DNA of 64,000 nucleotides from Auanema rhodensis (lineage: Eukaryota > Nematoda > Chromadorea > Rhabditida > Rhabditidae): assembly GCA_964057225.1 (NCBI GenBank), contig OZ059897.1, positions 806,001-870,000 on the forward strand. Direction: 5' to 3'. The notes under the pieces were generated by a model, which searched no databases, was not told the origin of the DNA, and saw only the letters and a list, made by a program, of their open reading frames with translations. The position numbers were made by a program, and so were the translations under genes. This document shows, in pieces, positions 1 through 9,634 of this stretch (positions are counted from its first letter, which is position 1; each line of letters opens with the position of its first letter).

Positions 1-1645
1 CAAACAATCATAAATAATTTTTGTATTGAGCGTTTATCCATGTAGTATAGTGCCTTCGATGCGGATTTCTAAGCTGCGTCGATCTGTGTTATCAGATTTG
101 CGCTAGCTTAAAAATGCACCGAGATATCAACTGATATAAGTTCACACTTATATCCTCGATTTTAACCCTGAAGAATTAATTTTTTCGTTGAAAAACATTG
201 TCCATGGTCTTCGCCTTAAAAAAAGGAAATTAGAAACATTTACTTTCTGTAAAATTATCTTGAAATTTTTCGGGATAATTTTTGTCAAAATGTTTTTGGA
301 AGCAATGTTGAGTGTACATGGAAACTCAACATACACTAATGCATCATTTTTCAAACAATCATAAATAATTTTTGTATTGAGCGTTTCTTAATGTATTATA
401 GTGCATTCGATGCGGATTTCTAAGCTGCGTCGATCTGTGTTATTAGATTTGCGCTAGCTTAAAAATGCACCGAGATATCAACTGATATAAGTTCACACTT
501 ATATCCTCGATTTTCACCCTGAAGAATTAATTTTTTCGTTGAATAAAATTGTCCATCGTCTTCGCAATAAGAAAAGGAATCTAAGAACATCTAGTTTTTG
601 TAAAATTATCTTGAAATTTTTCGGGATAATTTTTGTCAAAATGTTTTTGGAAGCAATGTTGAGTGTACATGGAAACTCAACATACACTAATGCATCATTT
701 TTCAAACAATCATAAATAATTTTTGTATTGAGCGTTTCTCAATGTGGTATAGTGCATTCGGAACAAATGTTTAAGCTGCGTCGATCTGTGTTATCAGATT
801 TGAGCTAGCTTAAAAATGCACCGAGATATCAACTGATATAAGTTCACACTTATATCCTCGATTTTCACCCTGAAGAATTAATTTTTTCGTTGAATAAAAT
901 TGTCCATCGTCTTCGCCTTGAGAAAAGGAATCTAAGAACATCTAGTTTTTGTAAAATTATCTTGAAATTTTTCGGGAAAATTTTTGTCAAAATGTTTTTG
1001 GAAGCAATGTTGAGTGTACATGGAAACTCAACATACACTAATGCATCATTTTTCAAACAATCATAAATAATTTTTGTATTGAGCGTTTCTCAATGTAATA
1101 TAGTGCATTCGATGCGGATTTTTAAGCTGCGTCGATCTGTGTTATTAGATTTGAGTTAGCTTAAAAATGCACCGAGATATCAACTGATATAAGTTCACAC
1201 TTATATCCTCGATTTTCACCCTGAAGAATTAATTTTTTCGTTGAATAAAATTGTCCATCGTCTTCGCCTTGAGAAAAGGAATCTAAGAACATCTAGTTTT
1301 TGTAAAATTATCTTGAAATTTTTCGGGAAAATTTTTGTCAAAATGTTTTTGGAAGCAATGTTGAGTGTACATGGAAACTCAACATACACTAATGCATCAT
1401 TTTTCAAACAATCATAAATAATTTTTGTATTGAGCGTTTCTCAATGTAGTATAGTGCATTCGAAACGGATTTTCAAGCTGCGTCGATCTGTGTTATCAGA
1501 TTTGCGCTAGCTTAAAAATGCACCGAGATATCAACTGATATAAGTTCACACTTATATCCTCGATTTTCACCCTGAAGAATCAATTTTTTCGTTGAATAAT
1601 ATTGTCCATCGTCTTCGCCTTGAAAAAAGGAATCTAAAAACTTCT
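1..1645 (+). repeat. Left heterogeneous satellite domain
   Basis: About 4.7 monomers that differ from one another more than those on the right. Markers largely limited to this end include AATAAAATTGTCC (instead of AATAACATTGTCC), CTAAGAACATCTAG, TTCGCAATAAG, and GGAACAAATG at about 760. The first unit has the singletons GTGCCTTCG (about 50) and TTTTAACCCTG (about 160) and shares TTATCCATGTAG with units near 2490 and 7050. No higher-order period is visible inside this stretch. Confidence 0.8.
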
Positions 1646-2576
1646 ACTCTTCGTTAAATTATCTTGAAATGTTTCGGGAAAATTTTTGTCAAAATGTTTT
1701 TGGAAGCAATGTTGAGTGTACATGGAAACTCAACATACACTAATGCATCATTTTTCAAACAATCATAAATAATTTTTGTATTGAGCGTTTCTCAATGTTA
1801 TATAGTGCATTCGATGCGGATTTTTAAGCTGCGTCGATCTGTGTTATTAGATTTGAGTTAGCTTAAAAATGCACCGAGATATCAACTGATATAAGTTCAC
1901 ACTTATATCCTCGATTTTCACCCTGAAGAATTAATTTTTTCGTTGAAAAACATTGTCCATGGTCTTCGCCTTAAAAAAAGGAAATTAGAAACATTTACTT
2001 TCTGTAAAATTATCTTGAAATTTTTCGGGAAAATTTTTGTCAAAATGTTTTTGGAAGCAATGTTGAGTGTACATGGAAACTCAACATACACTAATGCATC
2101 TTTTTTCAAACAATCATAAATAATTTTTGTATTGAGCGTTTCTTAATGTATTATAGTGCATTCGATGCGGATTTCTAAGCTGCGTCGATCTGTGTTATTA
2201 GATTTGCGCTAGCTTAAAAATGCACCGAGATATCAACTGATATAAGTTCACACTTATATCCTCGATTTTCACCCTGAAGAATTAATTTTTTCGTTGAATA
2301 ACATTGTCCATCGTCTTCGCCTTAAAAACAGGAATCTAAAAACATCTAGTTTTTGTAAAATTATCTTGAAATTTTTCGGGAAAATTTTTGTCAAAATGTT
2401 TTTGGAAGCAATGTTGAGTGTACATGGAAACTCAACATACACTAATGCATCTTTTTTCAAACAATCATAAATAATTGTTGTATTGAGCGTTTATCCATGT
2501 AGTATAGTGCATTCGATGCGGATTTTTAAGCTGCGTCGATCTGTGTTATCAGATGTGAGTTAGCTTAAAAATGCAC

Positions 2577-2615
2577 CGAGATATCAACTGATATAAGTTC
2601 ACACTTATATCCTCG
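2577..2615. other. Compact inverted repeat: 8-bp stem, 6-base loop, CGAG/CTCG clamp
   Basis: GATATAAG (2590-2597) and CTTATATC (2604-2611) are perfect reverse complements around TTCACA. Outside them CGAG (2577-2580) and CTCG (2612-2615) also pair, leaving nine unpaired bases on one side. A second, overlapping dyad, ATATCA-AC-TGATAT (2581-2594), shares bases with the left arm. The element is present in almost every monomer. Exceptions are CACTGATATCC units, the ATATATG subfamily, ATTGAAATAAG near 4345 and CTGTTATAAG near 52454. Confidence 0.7.
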
Positions 2616-2706
2616 ATTTTCACCCTGAAGAATTAATTTTTTCGTTGAATAACATTGTCCATCGTCTTCGCCTTAAAAAAAGGAATCTAAAAACATCTAC
2701 TTTTTG

Positions 2707-2756
2707 TAAAATTATCTTGAAATTTTTCGGGAAAATTTTTGTCAAAATGTTTTTGG
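2707..2756. other. Phased A/T tracts (possible intrinsic bend)
   Basis: Runs of the AnTn kind (AAAATT, GAAATTTTT, GAAAATTTTTG, CAAAATG-TTTTT) are spaced about 11-13 bases centre to centre over some 50 bp. This is close to the helical repeat, an arrangement known to curve DNA. The 35-bp deletion in short monomers removes about three helical turns of exactly this tract. Confidence 0.55.
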
Positions 2757-2761
2757 AAGCA

Positions 2762-2794
2762 ATGTTGAGTGTACATGGAAACTCAACATACACT
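2762..2794. other. Two mutually exclusive stem-loops near monomer end
   Basis: ATGTTGAG (2762-2769) pairs perfectly with CTCAACAT (2782-2789) around a 12-base loop that contains TGTACA. Alternatively AGTGTA (2768-2773) pairs with TACACT (2789-2794) around 15 bases. The two share bases at 2768-2769 and 2789, so only one can form at a time. This is among the most conserved parts of the monomer. GAGCGTACATGG variants (e.g. near 15053, 17827, 25373) weaken the second stem only. Confidence 0.65.
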
Positions 2795-3740
2795 AATGCA
2801 TCATTTTTCAAACAATCATAAATAATTTTTGTATTGAGCGTTTTTCAATGTAGTATAATGCATTCGATGCGGATTTTTAAGCTGCGTCGATCTGTGTTAT
2901 CAGATTTGAGTTAGCTTAAAATTGCACCGAGATATCAACTGATATAAGTTCACACTTATATCCTCGATTTGCACCCTGAAGAATTAATTTTTTCGTTGAA
3001 AAACATTGTCCATGGTCTTCGCCTTAAAAAAAGGAAATTAGAAACATTTACTTTCTGTAAAATTATCTTGAAATTTTTCGGGATAATTTTTGTCAAAATG
3101 TTTTTGGAAGCAATGTTGAGTGTACATGGAAACTCAACATACACTAATGCATCATTTTTCAAACAATCATAAATAATTTTTGTATTGAGCGTTTCTCAAT
3201 GTTATATAGTGCATTCGATGCGGATTTCTAAGCTGCGTCGATCTGTGTTATTAGATTTGCGCTAGCTTAAAAATGCACCGAGATATCAACTGATATAAGT
3301 TCACACTTATATCCTCGATTTTCACCCTGAAGAATTAATTTTTTCGTTGAATAACATTGTCCATCGTTTTCGCCTTGAAAAAAGGAATCTAAAAACATCT
3401 ACTTTTTGTGAAATTATCTTGAAATTTTTCGGGATAATTTTTGTCAAAATGTTTTTGGAAGCAATGTTGAGTGTACATGGAAACTCAACATACACTAATG
3501 CATCATTTTTCAAACAATCATAAATAATTTTTGTATTGAGCGTTTCTCAGTGTTATATAGTGCATTCGATGCGGCTTTCTAAGCTGCGTCGATCTGTGTT
3601 ATCAGATTTGAGTTAGCTTAAAAATGCACCGAGATATCAACTGATATAAGTTCACACTTATATCCTCGATTTTCACCCTGAAGAATTAATTTTTTCGTTG
3701 AATAAAATTGTCCATCGTCTTCGCAATAAGAAAAGGAATC

Positions 3741-4440
3741 TAAGAACATCTAGTTTTTGTAAAATTATCTTGAAATTTTTCGGGAAAATTTTTGTCAAAA
3801 TGTTTTTGGAAGCAATGTTGAGTGTACATGGAAACTCAACACACACTAATGCATCATTTTTCAAACAATCATAAATAATTTTTGTATTGAGCGTTTCTCA
3901 ATGTAGTATAGTGCATTCGATGCGGATTCTCAAGCTGCGTCGATCTGTGTTATCAGATTTGTGCCAGCTTAAAAATGCACCCAGATATCAACTGATATAA
4001 ATTCACACTTATATCCTCGATTTTCACCCTGAAGAATTAATTTTTTCGTTGAATAACATTGTCCATCGTCTTCGCCTTAAGAAAAGGAATCTAAAAACAT
4101 ATACTTTTCGTGAAATTATCTTGAAATTTTTCGGGAAAATTTTTGTCAAAATGTTTTTGGAAGCAATGTTGAGTGTACATGGAAACTCAACATACACTAA
4201 TGCATCATTTTTCAAACAATCATAAATAATTTTTGTATTGAGCGTTTCTCAATGTGGTATAGTGCATTCGAAACAAATGTTTAAGCTGCGTCGATCTGTG
4301 TTATCAGATTTGCGCTAGCTTAAAAATGCACCGAGATATCAATTGAAATAAGTTCACACTTATATCCTCGATTTTCACCCTGAAGAATTAATTTTTTCGT
4401 TGAATAACATTGTCCATCGTCTTCGCCTTAAGAAAAGGAA
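3741..4440 (+). repeat. Diverged satellite monomers between blocks
   Basis: About two monomers. The unit 3865-4215 carries GTGCCAGCTT, a CACCCAGATATC change and AAAACATATACTTTTCG. The next unit begins with CGAAACAAATG, and has ATCAATTGAAATAAG, which breaks the usual GATATAAG arm. No close copy of this pair was noticed elsewhere in the window. Confidence 0.7.
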
Positions 4441-6208
4441 TCTAAAAACTTATACTTTTTGTGAAATTATTTTGAAATTTTTCGGGAAAATTTTTGTCAA
4501 AATGTTTTTGGAAGCAATGTTGAGTGTACATGGAAACTCAACATACACTAATGCATCATTTTTCAAACAATCATAAATAATTTTTGTATTGAGCGTTTCT
4601 CAATGTAGTATAGTGCATTCGAAACGGATTTTTAAGCTGCGTCGATCTGTGTTATCAGATTTGCGCTAGCTTAAAAATGCACCGAGATATCAACTGATAT
4701 AAGTTCACACTTATATCCTTGATTTTCACCCTGAAGAATTAATTTTTTCGTTGATTAACATTGTCCATCGTCTTTGCCTTGAAAAAAGGAATCTAAAAAC
4801 ATCTACTTTTTGTGAAATTATTTTGAAATTTTTCGGCAAAATTTTTGTCAAAATGTTTTTGGAAGCAATGTTGAGTGTACATGGAAACTCAACATACACT
4901 AATGCATTATTTTTCAAACGATCATAACTAATTTTTGTATAGAGCGTTTCTCATTGTAGTATAGTGCATTCGATGCGGATTTTTAAGCTGCGTTGATCTG
5001 TGTTATCAGATTTGCGCTAGCTTAAAAATGAACCGAGATATCAACTGATATAAGTTCAAACTTATATCCTCGATTTTCACCCTGAAGAATTAATTTTTTC
5101 GTTGAATAACATTGTCCATCGTCTTCGCCTTGAAAAAAGAAATCTAAAAACATCTACTTTTAGTAAAATTATCTTGAAATTTTTCAGGAAAATTTTTGTC
5201 AAAATGTTTTTGGAAGCAATGTTGAGTGTACATGGAAACTCAACATACACTAATGCATAATTTTTTAAACAATCATAACTAATTTTTGTATTGAGCGTTT
5301 CTTAATGTATCATAGTGCATTCGATGCGGATTTTTAAGCTGCTTCGATCTGTGTTATCAGATTTGCGCTAGCTTAGAAATGCACCGAGATATCAACTGAT
5401 ATAAGTTCACACTGATATCCTCGATTTTCACCCTGAAGAATTAATTTTTTCGTTGAATAACATTGTCCATCGTCTTCGCCTTGAAAAAAGAAATGTAAAA
5501 ACATCTACTTTTCGTAAAATTATCTTGAAATTTTTCAGGAAAATTTTTGTCAAAATGTTTTTGGAAGCAATGTTGAGTGTACATGGAAACTCAACATACA
5601 CTAATGCATAATTTTTTAAACAATCATAACTAATTTTTGTATTGAGCGTTTCTTCATGTATTATAGTGCATTCGATGCGGATTTTTAAGCTGCGTTGATC
5701 TGTGTTATCAGATTTGAGTTAACTTAAAAATGCACCGAGATATCAACTGATATAAGTTCACACTTATATCCTCGATTTTCACCCTGAAGAATTGATTTTT
5801 TCGTTGATTAACATTGTCCATCGTCTTTGCCTTGAAAAAAGGAATCTAAAAACATCTACTTTTTGTGAAATTATTTTGAAATTTTTTGGCAAAATTTTTG
5901 TCAAAATGTTTTTGAAAGCAATGTTGAGTGTACATGGAAACTCAACATACACTAATGCAACATTTTTCAAACAATCATAAATAATTTTTGTATTGAGCGT
6001 TTCTCAATGTAGTATAGTGCATTCGAAACGGATTTTTAAGCTGCGTCGATCTGTGTTATCAGATTTGCGCTAGCTTAAAAATGCACCGAGATATCAACTG
6101 ATATAAGTTCACACTTATATCCTTGATTTTCACCCTGAAGAATTAATTTTTTCGTTGATTAACATTGTCCATCGTCTTTGCCTTGAAAAAAGGAATCTAA
6201 AAACATCT
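4441..6208 (+). repeat. Early copy of the five-monomer HOR and source of blocks B and C
   Basis: The four units 4567-5970 match, in order, the first four monomers of the 1755-bp HOR at 9481-10884 (offset 4914 bp, 14 monomers). Shared markers include GTATAGAGCG, AATGAACCGAG with TTCAAACTTA, GCTTAGAAATG with CACTGATATCC, and GAAGAATTGATTTTTT. Two parts are also copied nearby: about 4441-5141 recurs at 8302-9002 (offset 3861) and about 5480-6208 recurs at 8990-9718 (offset 3510). Confidence 0.8.
4628..4678. other. Nested dyad: 11-14 bp outer stem with inner 5-bp hairpin
   Basis: ATTTTTAAGCT at 4628-4638 is the perfect reverse complement of AGCTTAAAAAT at 4668-4678. It is extended inward by GCG (4639-4641) with CGC (4664-4666), leaving a one-base bulge at 4667. 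Inside, ATCTG (4645-4649) pairs with CAGAT (4656-4660) around a six-base loop. The element recurs once per monomer. In GAGTTAGC-type monomers the GCG/CGC extension is lost (e.g. 2522-2572), and in GCTTAGAAAT types one pair becomes a wobble. The structure is seen in sequence; cruciform formation or protein binding is inference. Confidence 0.7.
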
Positions 6209-8303
6209 ACTCTTCGTTAAATTATCTTGAAATGTTTCGGGAAAATTTTTGTCAAAATGTTTTTGGAAGCAATGTTGAGTGTACATGGAAACTCAACATA
6301 CACTAATGCATCATTTTTCAAACAATCATAAATAATTTTTGTATTGAGCGTTTCTCAATGTTATATAGTGCATTCGATGCGGATTTTTAAGCTGCGTCGA
6401 TCTGTGTTATTAGATTTGAGTTAGCTTAAAAATGCACCGAGATATCAACTGATATAAGTTCACACTTATATCCTCGATTTTCACCCTGAAGAATTAATTT
6501 TTTCGTTGAAAAACATTGTCCATGGTCTTCGCCTTAAAAAAAGGAAATTAGAAACATTTACTTTCTGTAAAATTATCTTGAAATTTTTCGGGAAAATTTT
6601 TGTCAAAATGTTTTTGGAAGCAATGTTGAGTGTACATGGAAACTCAACATACACTAATGCATCTTTTTTCAAACAATCATAAATAATTTTTGTATTGAGC
6701 GTTTCTTAATGTATTATAGTGCATTCGATGCGGATTTCTAAGCTGCGTCGATCTGTGTTATTAGATTTGCGCTAGCTTAAAAATGCACCGAGATATCAAC
6801 TGATATAAGTTCACACTTATATCCTCGATTTTCACCCTGAAGAATTAATTTTTTCGTTGAATAACATTGTCCATCGTCTTCGCCTTAAAAAAAGGAATCT
6901 AAAAACATCTAGTTTTTGTAAAATTATCTTGAAATTTTTCGGGAAAATTTTTGTCAAAATGTTTTTGGAAGCAATGTTGAGTGTACATGGAAACTCAACA
7001 TACACTAATGCATCTTTTTTCAAACAATCATAAATAATTGTTGTATTGAGCGTTTATCCATGTAGTATAGTGCATTCGATGCGGATTTTTAAGCTGCGTC
7101 GATCTGTGTTATCAGATGTGAGTTAGCTTAAAAATGCACCGAGATATCAACTGATATAAGTTCACACTTATATCCTCGATTTTCACCCTGAAGAATTAAT
7201 TTTTTCGTTGAATAACATTGTCCATCGTCTTCGCCTTAAAAAAAGGAATCTAAAAACATCTACTTTTTGTAAAATTATCTTGAAATTTTTCGGGAAAATT
7301 TTTGTCAAAATGTTTTTGGAAGCAATGTTGAGTGTACATGGAAACTCAACATACACTAATGCATCATTTTTCAAACAATCATAAATAATTTTTGTATTGA
7401 GCGTTTTTCAATGTAGTATAATGCATTCGATGCGGATTTTTAAGCTGCGTCGATCTGTGTTATCAGATTTGAGTTAGCTTAAAAATGCACCGAGATATCA
7501 ACTGATATAAGTTCACACTTATATCCTCGATTTTCACCCTGAAGAATTAATTTTTTCGTTGAAAAACATTGTCCATGGTCTTCGCCTTAAAAAAAGGAAA
7601 TTAGAAACATTTACTTTCTGTAAAATTATCTTGAAATTTTTCGGGATAATTTTTGTCAAAATGTTTTTGGAAGCAATGTTGAGTGTACATGGAAACTCAA
7701 CATACACTAATGCATCATTTTTCAAACAATCATAAATAATTTTTGTATTGAGCGTTTCTCAATGTTATATAGTGCATTCGATGCGGATTTCTAAGCTGCG
7801 TCGATCTGTGTTATTAGATTTGCGCTAGCTTAAAAATGCACCGAGATATCAACTGATATAAGTTCACACTTATATCCTCGATTTTCACCCTGAAGAATTA
7901 ATTTTTTCGTTGAATAACATTGTCCATCGTTTTCGCCTTGAAAAAAGGAATCTAAAAACATCTACTTTTTGTGAAATTATCTTGAAATTTTTCGGGATAA
8001 TTTTTGTCAAAATGTTTTTGGAAGCAATGTTGAGTGTACATGGAAACTCAACATACACTAATGCATCATTTTTCAAACAATCATAAATAATTTTTGTATT
8101 GAGCGTTTCTCAGTGTTATATAGTGCATTCGATGCGGCTTTCTAAGCTGCGTCGATCTGTGTTATCAGATTTGAGTTAGCTTAAAAATGCACCGAGATAT
8201 CAACTGATATAAGTTCACACTTATATCCTCGATTTTCACCCTGAAGAATTAATTTTTTCGTTGAATAAAATTGTCCATCGTCTTCGCAATAAGAAAAGGA
8301 ATC
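6209..8303 (+). repeat. Duplicated 2.1-kb satellite block A, copy 2
   Basis: Second copy of 1646-3740. The left junction is sharp: up to CATCTAC at 6208 the sequence is of the type at 9671-9718, and from TCTTCG onward it is block A. The right junction falls after GGAATCTA at about 8303, where the sequence switches to the type at 4441, with AAAACTTATACTTTT. Both junctions lie in the same part of the monomer, near unit position 225-240. Confidence 0.85.
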
Positions 8304-9634
8304 TAAAAACTTATACTTTTCGTGAAATTATTTTGAAATTTTTTGGGGAAATTTTTGTCAAAATGTTTTTGGAAGCAATGTTGAGTGTACATGGAAACTC
8401 AACATACACTAATGCATCATTTTTCAAACAATCATAAATAATTTTTGTATTGAGCGTTTCTCAATGTAGTATAGTGCATTCGAAACGGATTTTTAAGCTG
8501 CGTCGATCTGTGTTATCAGATTTGCGCTAGCTTAAAAATGCACCGAGATATCAACTGATATAAGTTCACACTTATATCCTTGATTTTCACCCTGAAGAAT
8601 TAATTTTTTCGTTGATTAACATTGTCCATCGTCTTTGCCTTGAAAAAAGGAATCTAAAAACATCTACTTTTTGTGAAATTATTTTGAAATTTTTCGGCAA
8701 AATTTTTGTCAAAATGTTTTTGGAAGCAATGTTGAGTGTACATGGAAACTCAACATACACTAATGCATTATTTTTCAAACGATCATAACTAATTTTTGTA
8801 TAGAGCGTTTCTCATTGTAGTATAGTGCATTCGATGCGGATTTTTAAGCTGCGTTGATCTGTGTTATCAGATTTGCGCTAGCTTAAAAATGAACCGAGAT
8901 ATCAACTGATATAAGTTCAAACTTATATCCTCGATTTTCACCCTGAAGAATTAATTTTTTCGTTGAATAACATTGTCCATCGTCTTCGCCTTGAAAAAAG
9001 AAATGTAAAAACATCTACTTTTCGTAAAATTATCTTGAAATTTTTCAGGAAAATTTTTGTCAAAATGTTTTTGGAAGCAATGTTGAGTGTACATGGAAAC
9101 TCAACATACACTAATGCATAATTTTTTAAACAATCATAAATAATTTTTGTATTGAGCGTTTCTTAATGTATTATAGTGCATTCGATGCGGATTTTTAAGC
9201 TGCGTTGATCTGTGTTATCAGATTTGAGTTAACTTAAAAATGCACCGAGATATCAACTGATATAAGTTCACACTTATATCCTCGATTTTCACCCTGAAGA
9301 ATTGATTTTTTCGTTGATTAACATTGTCCATCGTCTTTGCCTTGAAAAAAGGAATCTAAAAACATCTACTTTTTGTGAAATTATTTTGAAATTTTTTGGC
9401 AAAATTTTTGTCAAAATGTTTTTGAAAGCAATGTTGAGTGTACATGGAAACTCAACATACACTAATGCAACATTTTTCAAACAATCATAAATAATTTTTG
9501 TATTGAGCGTTTCTCAATGTAGTATAGTGCATTCGAAACGGATTTTTAAGCTGCGTCGATCTGTGTTATCAGATTTGCGCTAGCTTAAAAATGCACCGAG
9601 ATATCAACTGATATAAGTTCACACTTATATCCTT
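8304..9634 (+). repeat. Mosaic of blocks B and C, copy 2
   Basis: Four monomers joined from two sources. 8302-9002 follows 4441-5141 (offset 3861) and 9003-9718 follows 5493-6208 (offset 3510). The unit 8779-9129 is a visible chimera: its front is AATGAACCGAG/TTCAAACTTA, as in 4918-5268, and its back is GAAATGTAAAAAC/TTTTCGTAAAA, as in 5269-5619. In effect one monomer was lost by unequal exchange inside a unit. Confidence 0.75.

Larger units (their letters stand above)
2461..2811 (+). repeat. Representative 351-bp monomer
   Basis: One full unit in the phase used throughout. Hand count: 55 C, 56 G (32% GC) and 11 CpG. In order it holds: a variable front (unit positions 1-60) with TATTGAGCG and ATTCGATGCGG; a long dyad zone (62-112); a compact inverted-repeat zone (117-155); a conserved CACCCTGAAGAATTAA block followed by TTTTTCGTTG; a variable zone (about 210-250) with GGAATCTAAAAACATCTAC; phased A/T tracts (247-295); and a conserved palindrome-rich end (302-340) with TGTACA and ATGCAT. 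I saw no half-length internal repeat, so the monomer is not an obvious dimer of a ~175-bp ancestor. Confidence 0.95.
1646..3740 (+). repeat. Duplicated 2.1-kb satellite block A, copy 1
   Basis: About six consecutive monomers that recur in the same order at 6209-8303, an offset of 4563 bp (13 x 351). Shared private variants include TACTCTTCGTTAAATT at the left edge, GAAATTAGAAACATTTAC, ATTGTTGTATTG, ATGTGAGTT and CGGCTTTC. By eye I saw only three differences: an A/C in the A-run near 2329, TTAAAATTGC near 2920, and GATTTGCACC near 2970. This indicates a recent multi-monomer duplication rather than independent homogenisation. Confidence 0.85.

Noticed and set aside
163-354. A roughly 63-codon open frame on the minus strand, recurring in about half of the monomers (92 by my count) and extended to 80 codons in several 350-bp or neighbouring units
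   Set aside because: The frame persists because monomers are near-identical copies. In the 63-codon form the start would be TTG with no early ATG, which is not a credible eukaryotic start. Single-base changes and stops interrupt it freely in the other copies, and nothing in it resembles a known domain. The 80-codon form gains an ATG only through the 1-bp deletion.
2590-2611. Rho-independent terminator or bacterial regulatory hairpin
   Set aside because: The stem is AT-rich, is not followed by a dedicated T-run, and recurs every 351 bp in a eukaryotic-type satellite with no adjacent gene.
2639-2655. True CENP-B box
   Set aside because: The required CGGG half is absent from every monomer inspected, so only a partial resemblance is reported, with low interest.
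2461-2811. Monomer as a dimer of a ~175-bp ancestral repeat
   Set aside because: I compared the two halves by eye and saw only short shared A/T-rich words such as AATTTTTGT, not extended similarity.
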